Origin: a virus
IMG/VR virus record: IMGVR_UViG_3300040811_001222
Coordinates: 1-32,070 of that record
Direction: 5' to 3' (one strand)
Length of the DNA stretch: 32,070 nt
Shown: positions 29,079 to 32,070 of the stretch, piece after piece
How the letters are laid out: each line of letters begins with the position of its first letter
How positions within the stretch are numbered: the first letter of the stretch is position 1
Notes under the pieces: generated by a model
Told to the model about the DNA's origin: nothing
What the model saw: only the letters and a program-made list of their open reading frames with translations
The model's database searches: none
Made by a program: the position numbers and the translations under genes

Positions 29079-29389
29079 GGCAAGCCACTCCCGTTAGTCG
29101 GGTTAGCCTTCTCGGCGATCTGTGCATCAACAGAATCCTGAATAGCTGTGACGGCTTCTTCACCCATCTCGTTGGTTGCCCAAGTCAATACAGTGAACTC
29201 GTCTAGGTTGTCCCAGTCTGTAAAGCTGTTGGGGTCGGGTGCAGGTAGACCTTGAGTGCCGTAAGAAGAGCCGCTGTTACCGTTTTCGTCTTCTTTAGAA
29301 CAAGTCCAGTGTACGGTAGTGACTACGTTAGCCAGACCGTCTTGTGATACGGCGTAGTCTAGTGCTGCTACTTTCCATGTGTACGACAT
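29072..29389 (-). CDS. Conserved tail-fibre-adjacent protein, unknown function
   Basis: A 105-residue protein starting MSYTWKVAALDYAVSQDGLA, with a beta-rich N-half and an acidic, Trp-containing C-half (FTVLTWATNEMGEEAVTAIQ) ending GSGLPW. This N-terminal MSYTWKV pattern is familiar to me from a phage family (DUF7936-like) near tail fibres; the match is by eye. It may be a tail or assembly component. Confidence 0.65.
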   Translation of the reverse strand: MSYTWKVAALDYAVSQDGLANVVTTVHWTCSKEDENGNSGSSYGTQGLPAPDPNSFTDWDNLDEFTVLTWATNEMGEEAVTAIQDSVDAQIAEKANPTNGSGLPW

Positions 29390-29392
29390 CTT

Positions 29393-30736
29393 TTATGCTC
29401 CTTTCAGTGCCGCTACTTCGGCTTTGAGTTCTTGGATTTCTTTGATGCACAGTGCAACCATGTTTGCATAAAACACTGCATCAGGTTCACCATCATCGTT
29501 ATATTCAACAAACTCCGTAAAACCTGCATCGTGTACTTCTTCAGCAATTAAACCAGCGTAGGTCTTGCTGTCACCCTCTTTTTTGCTGTTAAAGAATACG
29601 GGACGCAGTGCATCAATAGAAATTGATTGGTCGTAGTCGCGTATGTTTTCTTTGTATCGCGCAGATGAGGTTGACCTCTCCAGAAAACCACTTGAATTAA
29701 CAACAAGGTTTGCGGCAGTTGCCGATGTATTAAAATAAGGGGACTGCGCCGCGCCGCCTGTATTAAAAGCGCCATCCCCTCTGATATAAAACAGACCCGT
29801 GCCGCTACTATTAAGCATTGCTACAGCATTAGTACCCGATGTAGAACCTGCACTACGCACTGTAAGTCGTCCAGATGATGTGGTTTGACCAACCAGCAAG
29901 TCACCGCTGGAGTTGATGCGCATGGCTTCTGTATAGCTAGAACCATAAGTAAATATAGTGGAACCGCCAGCGTAGTTAAGGATATTAAGGTCGTTAGCGT
30001 TTTGATAGAGGTAGCTAACATCGTCTGATGCTGATGTATCTTTAATTGCTATGGTTGGAACAGCGCCTTCAACAGTCAACCCAGTTGCAGACCCAGAAAC
30101 ATTAGCAAGGGGTGTAGACGGACTACTCGTGCCAATACCAACGTTGCCCAACGCGTCGAGACGCATACGTTCGGTTAGCGTGGAAGTGCCGCTTTGTCTT
30201 GTGTAAAGTTTGAGTGCTGGATCGCCTGTTCCTTCAATAGCGGCGTTAACATTTCCTGAGCCAATAGTTCCGTCATACCATTGAATCTTTTGTCCTCTAT
30301 CTACGCTAACGTTGCCGCTGGAGTCGATACGCATACGTTCGGTAAAAGTGCCAGAGCCTAAAGCTCCTGTTGAACTAAAAAACTCAAGCGCTGAACTAGA
30401 CCCAATACCGACTGTCCAGCCTGTCCCGGTGCTTGTAGTATTTTGCCAGTGTTGATATGCCGGGCCAGCGTTAGCCATTGTTAATCGCGTTGTAGACCCC
30501 ATAGCAGTATTAGCACCAATACTAACATTCTGACTAGAATCAATCGTAATCGCAGTGCTTGTGGCGTTATCGTCTATTCCGGTAGACGTAAAGTTACTAA
30601 TTACGCCACTAGCAGATAATACAAAATCGCCAGATTCATCAGGAAGCGTTAGCGTCCTGTCGGTATTGCTGTTAGGCGAGGCAACGGTAAATACACCCGT
30701 ACCATTCGCGTTTGGCGTTAAGCTAATCTTAGACAT
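29393..30736 (-). CDS. Tail fibre with S74 chaperone domain
   Basis: A 447-residue protein. The N-terminal and middle parts have beta-strand repeats of the form MRIDSSGNV (ERMRIDSSGNVSVDRG, ERMRLDALGNVGIGTSSP, EAMRINSSGDLLVGQT), typical of trimeric fibres. The C-terminal 90 residues match the intramolecular chaperone (peptidase S74): SARYKENIRDYD carries the Ser-Lys site, then KTYAGLIAEEVHDAG, and a coiled coil ending EVAALKGA. This domain folds the trimer and is cut off by self-cleavage. It starts 7 bases after the previous gene by TAATG overlap with the next fibre gene upstream. Confidence 0.88.
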   Translation of the reverse strand: MSKISLTPNANGTGVFTVASPNSNTDRTLTLPDESGDFVLSASGVISNFTSTGIDDNATSTAITIDSSQNVSIGANTAMGSTTRLTMANAGPAYQHWQNTTSTGTGWTVGIGSSSALEFFSSTGALGSGTFTERMRIDSSGNVSVDRGQKIQWYDGTIGSGNVNAAIEGTGDPALKLYTRQSGTSTLTERMRLDALGNVGIGTSSPSTPLANVSGSATGLTVEGAVPTIAIKDTSASDDVSYLYQNANDLNILNYAGGSTIFTYGSSYTEAMRINSSGDLLVGQTTSSGRLTVRSAGSTSGTNAVAMLNSSGTGLFYIRGDGAFNTGGAAQSPYFNTSATAANLVVNSSGFLERSTSSARYKENIRDYDQSISIDALRPVFFNSKKEGDSKTYAGLIAEEVHDAGFTEFVEYNDDGEPDAVFYANMVALCIKEIQELKAEVAALKGA

Positions 30737-31872
30737 TAGTTAGCTCCTTTGAGTGCCGCTACTTCGGCTTCAAGTGTTTCAATTCGTGTTACAGCCTCTT
30801 GCAAAGCCTTAATGGCCTTCACGTACAAAATGCTGTATTTGACTGACTTCATGCCTTCGTCATCAGTTTTAACAAGTCCAGACATTCCAGAGGCTTCAAG
30901 CTCTTGAGCTACAACACCAATGTGCGTATCGCCTGTTTTGTTAAGCGTGTAACTTCTGACTTGCACAGCCATGATGTCATCAATCTGTGATGAGGCGTCT
31001 ACAATGTTTGACTTGAGGCGTTCATCAGAAAGTGCGCCGTATGAGTTATTAGTATTTTCTAAATCACCGTCCATTTTTACAATGCACTGGGTGCTGTTTG
31101 TAGTTCCCACATCGCTATTAAAAACCATAATAGAAGAAGACGTGGCAGATGACGGACGGTAAGCACTAAGCGTTACAAGCCCAGAAGTGCTTTGGAACTG
31201 ATGAGAAAAACCTGCTGATACTGAAGTTTTCCCAACCAGCAAGTTGCCGCTGGAGTCTATGCGGAGGCGTTCAATGCCAGAAGTACCAAAGCGCATTGGT
31301 GTTGCTTCAAAGTTGTAAAACACAGCACTTTCATCTGAGTCTAAGCCAACGATAATGCCATCAGCATAAGTACCACCACCAGTAGTGCTGTTGCTAAAGC
31401 CCATATATGCCTGTGCGCTGTCTGTTGCTGAAAGACGAGCTAAGATAGTACCGGGGCCACTTACCTCTAGTTTATGTGAAGGGTTTGTGTTTCCAATCCC
31501 AACGTTGCCAGAGCTATTAATCGTCATGCGTGTCGCGTTGTTGACGTACATAGACATAGCGTTGTCAGTGTGGCTGTATTCTAAAGCACCAATGTAATTG
31601 TCCAAGTCATCACCAAAACGCAAACTTCCCGTGTTAGTGCTATTAGTGCTATCAATACGAATACCGCCGCCATCCGTAGAATGAGCAACAATTAACTGGT
31701 CAATACCGCCTGTAGTAATTGAGGTATCAGCAACAGTTAGCTTTGTGCTTGTGGCGTTATCGTCGATGCCTGTGGAGGTGAACGTGGTGACAGTAGTAGT
31801 GCCGTCGTCCGCAATACTAATAGCAGCGTTACCCGTCTTGCTGTTTATATTTTGTACGTCAAGATCAGACAT
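30736..31872 (-). CDS. Second tail fibre with S74 chaperone domain
   Basis: A 378-residue protein, paralogous to the fibre gene at 29393-30736. The N-terminus contains FTSTGIDDNATSTKLTVADT, the same module as in the neighbour. The C-terminus has SDERLKSNIVDASS, with the Ser-Lys pair of the S74 family, HIGVVAQELEASG and a coiled coil ending EAEVAALKGAN, nearly the same as in the neighbour. The start overlaps the upstream stop (TAATG). It probably makes a trimer with a distinct receptor-binding centre. Confidence 0.87.
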   Translation of the reverse strand: MSDLDVQNINSKTGNAAISIADDGTTTVTTFTSTGIDDNATSTKLTVADTSITTGGIDQLIVAHSTDGGGIRIDSTNSTNTGSLRFGDDLDNYIGALEYSHTDNAMSMYVNNATRMTINSSGNVGIGNTNPSHKLEVSGPGTILARLSATDSAQAYMGFSNSTTGGGTYADGIIVGLDSDESAVFYNFEATPMRFGTSGIERLRIDSSGNLLVGKTSVSAGFSHQFQSTSGLVTLSAYRPSSATSSSIMVFNSDVGTTNSTQCIVKMDGDLENTNNSYGALSDERLKSNIVDASSQIDDIMAVQVRSYTLNKTGDTHIGVVAQELEASGMSGLVKTDDEGMKSVKYSILYVKAIKALQEAVTRIETLEAEVAALKGAN

Positions 31873-32070
31873 TAGTTAGACTCCACTGCCGACAGACGGC
31901 TCTCTAAATCTTCAATCTTTGCTACAGCTTCCTGTAGAGCCGCAGTCAGCAGAGGTACCAGCTTAGACTGGTCTATGCCTTGATACTCTGGAACTTCGCG
32001 AGTACCCATAACTGCATCAGTAACGACATTGCCTTCTTCATCTAAGACCGCAGGAGATACTTCATACTCC
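31872..32070 (-). CDS. C-terminal part of a third tail fibre, cut by window edge
   Basis: The last 65 residues of a gene that enters from the right. Visible: YEVSPAVLDEEGNVVTDAVM, then YQGIDQSKLVPLLTAALQEA and a coiled coil IEDLESRLSAVESN. This is the end of an S74-like chaperone domain (YxGIDxSKLVPLL is characteristic). The stop TAA overlaps the next start (TAATG). It shows that at least three related fibre genes stand in tandem. Confidence 0.8.
   Translation of the reverse strand, partial: EYEVSPAVLDEEGNVVTDAVMGTREVPEYQGIDQSKLVPLLTAALQEAVAKIEDLESRLSAVESN

Noticed and set aside
1-32070. CRISPR array, tRNA genes, transposase or integrase
   Set aside because: No regularly spaced identical repeats with variable spacers, no cloverleaf, and no recombinase motifs were seen.

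Overview
The window is part of a tailed double-stranded DNA phage (or prophage-like) genome. It is densely packed, almost entirely coded on the minus strand, with most neighbouring genes joined by ATGA, TGATG or TAATG stop/start overlaps. The structural proteins (large Ala/Gln/Gly-rich virion proteins, a GAFGGSRQ motif, a C-terminal DDVPAMLSDGEFVMTAQAV motif) resemble proteins I associate with uncultured marine podovirus-like phages of alphaproteobacteria. The host assignment is inference. No portal, major capsid protein, large terminase subunit, endolysin, integrase, RNA polymerase or tRNA gene was recognised, so the window is a fragment of a larger genome.

Layout in minus-strand transcription order (right to left). 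(1) 32070-29393: a truncated and two complete tail-fibre genes with C-terminal S74-type chaperone domains. (2) 29389-27401: small conserved genes, a repeat-bearing lipoprotein, a four-TM holin-like protein and a TM plus coiled-coil spanin-like protein. (3) 27386-15969: a probable tail/stabilisation protein, a 98-aa protein and four large structural or ejection-type proteins. (4) 15985-14534: one plus-strand SNF2-family helicase. (5) 14435-7932: replication module with a conserved unknown, SSB, PrimPol-type primase, UvrD-like SF1 helicase, a 52-aa zinc ribbon and family A DNA polymerase. (6) 7885-3138: small early-type genes, including RHH and winged-helix regulators, DUF3310, a Cas4-like exonuclease, an HNH nuclease and several tiny membrane proteins, interrupted by three small plus-strand genes. 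(7) 3137-2484: a 650-bp non-coding region rich in inverted and direct repeats, the best candidate for a replication origin or master control region. (8) 2483-74: small terminase subunit, a VRR-NUC nuclease and small unknown genes, ending at back-to-back terminators at 1-56.

The replication genes form one coupled operon: SSB, primase, helicase, zinc ribbon and polymerase run with almost no spacing, so they are probably made in fixed proportion. The Cas4-like, HNH and VRR-NUC nucleases probably serve recombination, host DNA breakdown or packaging.

The most unusual signal is a degenerate short repeat (coding-strand core CCACGGRCCACGG). It occurs about 13 times, always on the same strand; all ten copies in confidently called genes use the same reading frame (Arg-x-Thr), and the others lie in non-coding or doubtful sequence. 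Two places where a second open frame lies in the -1 frame of a small gene, and the multi-repeat intergenic region, are also worth following.
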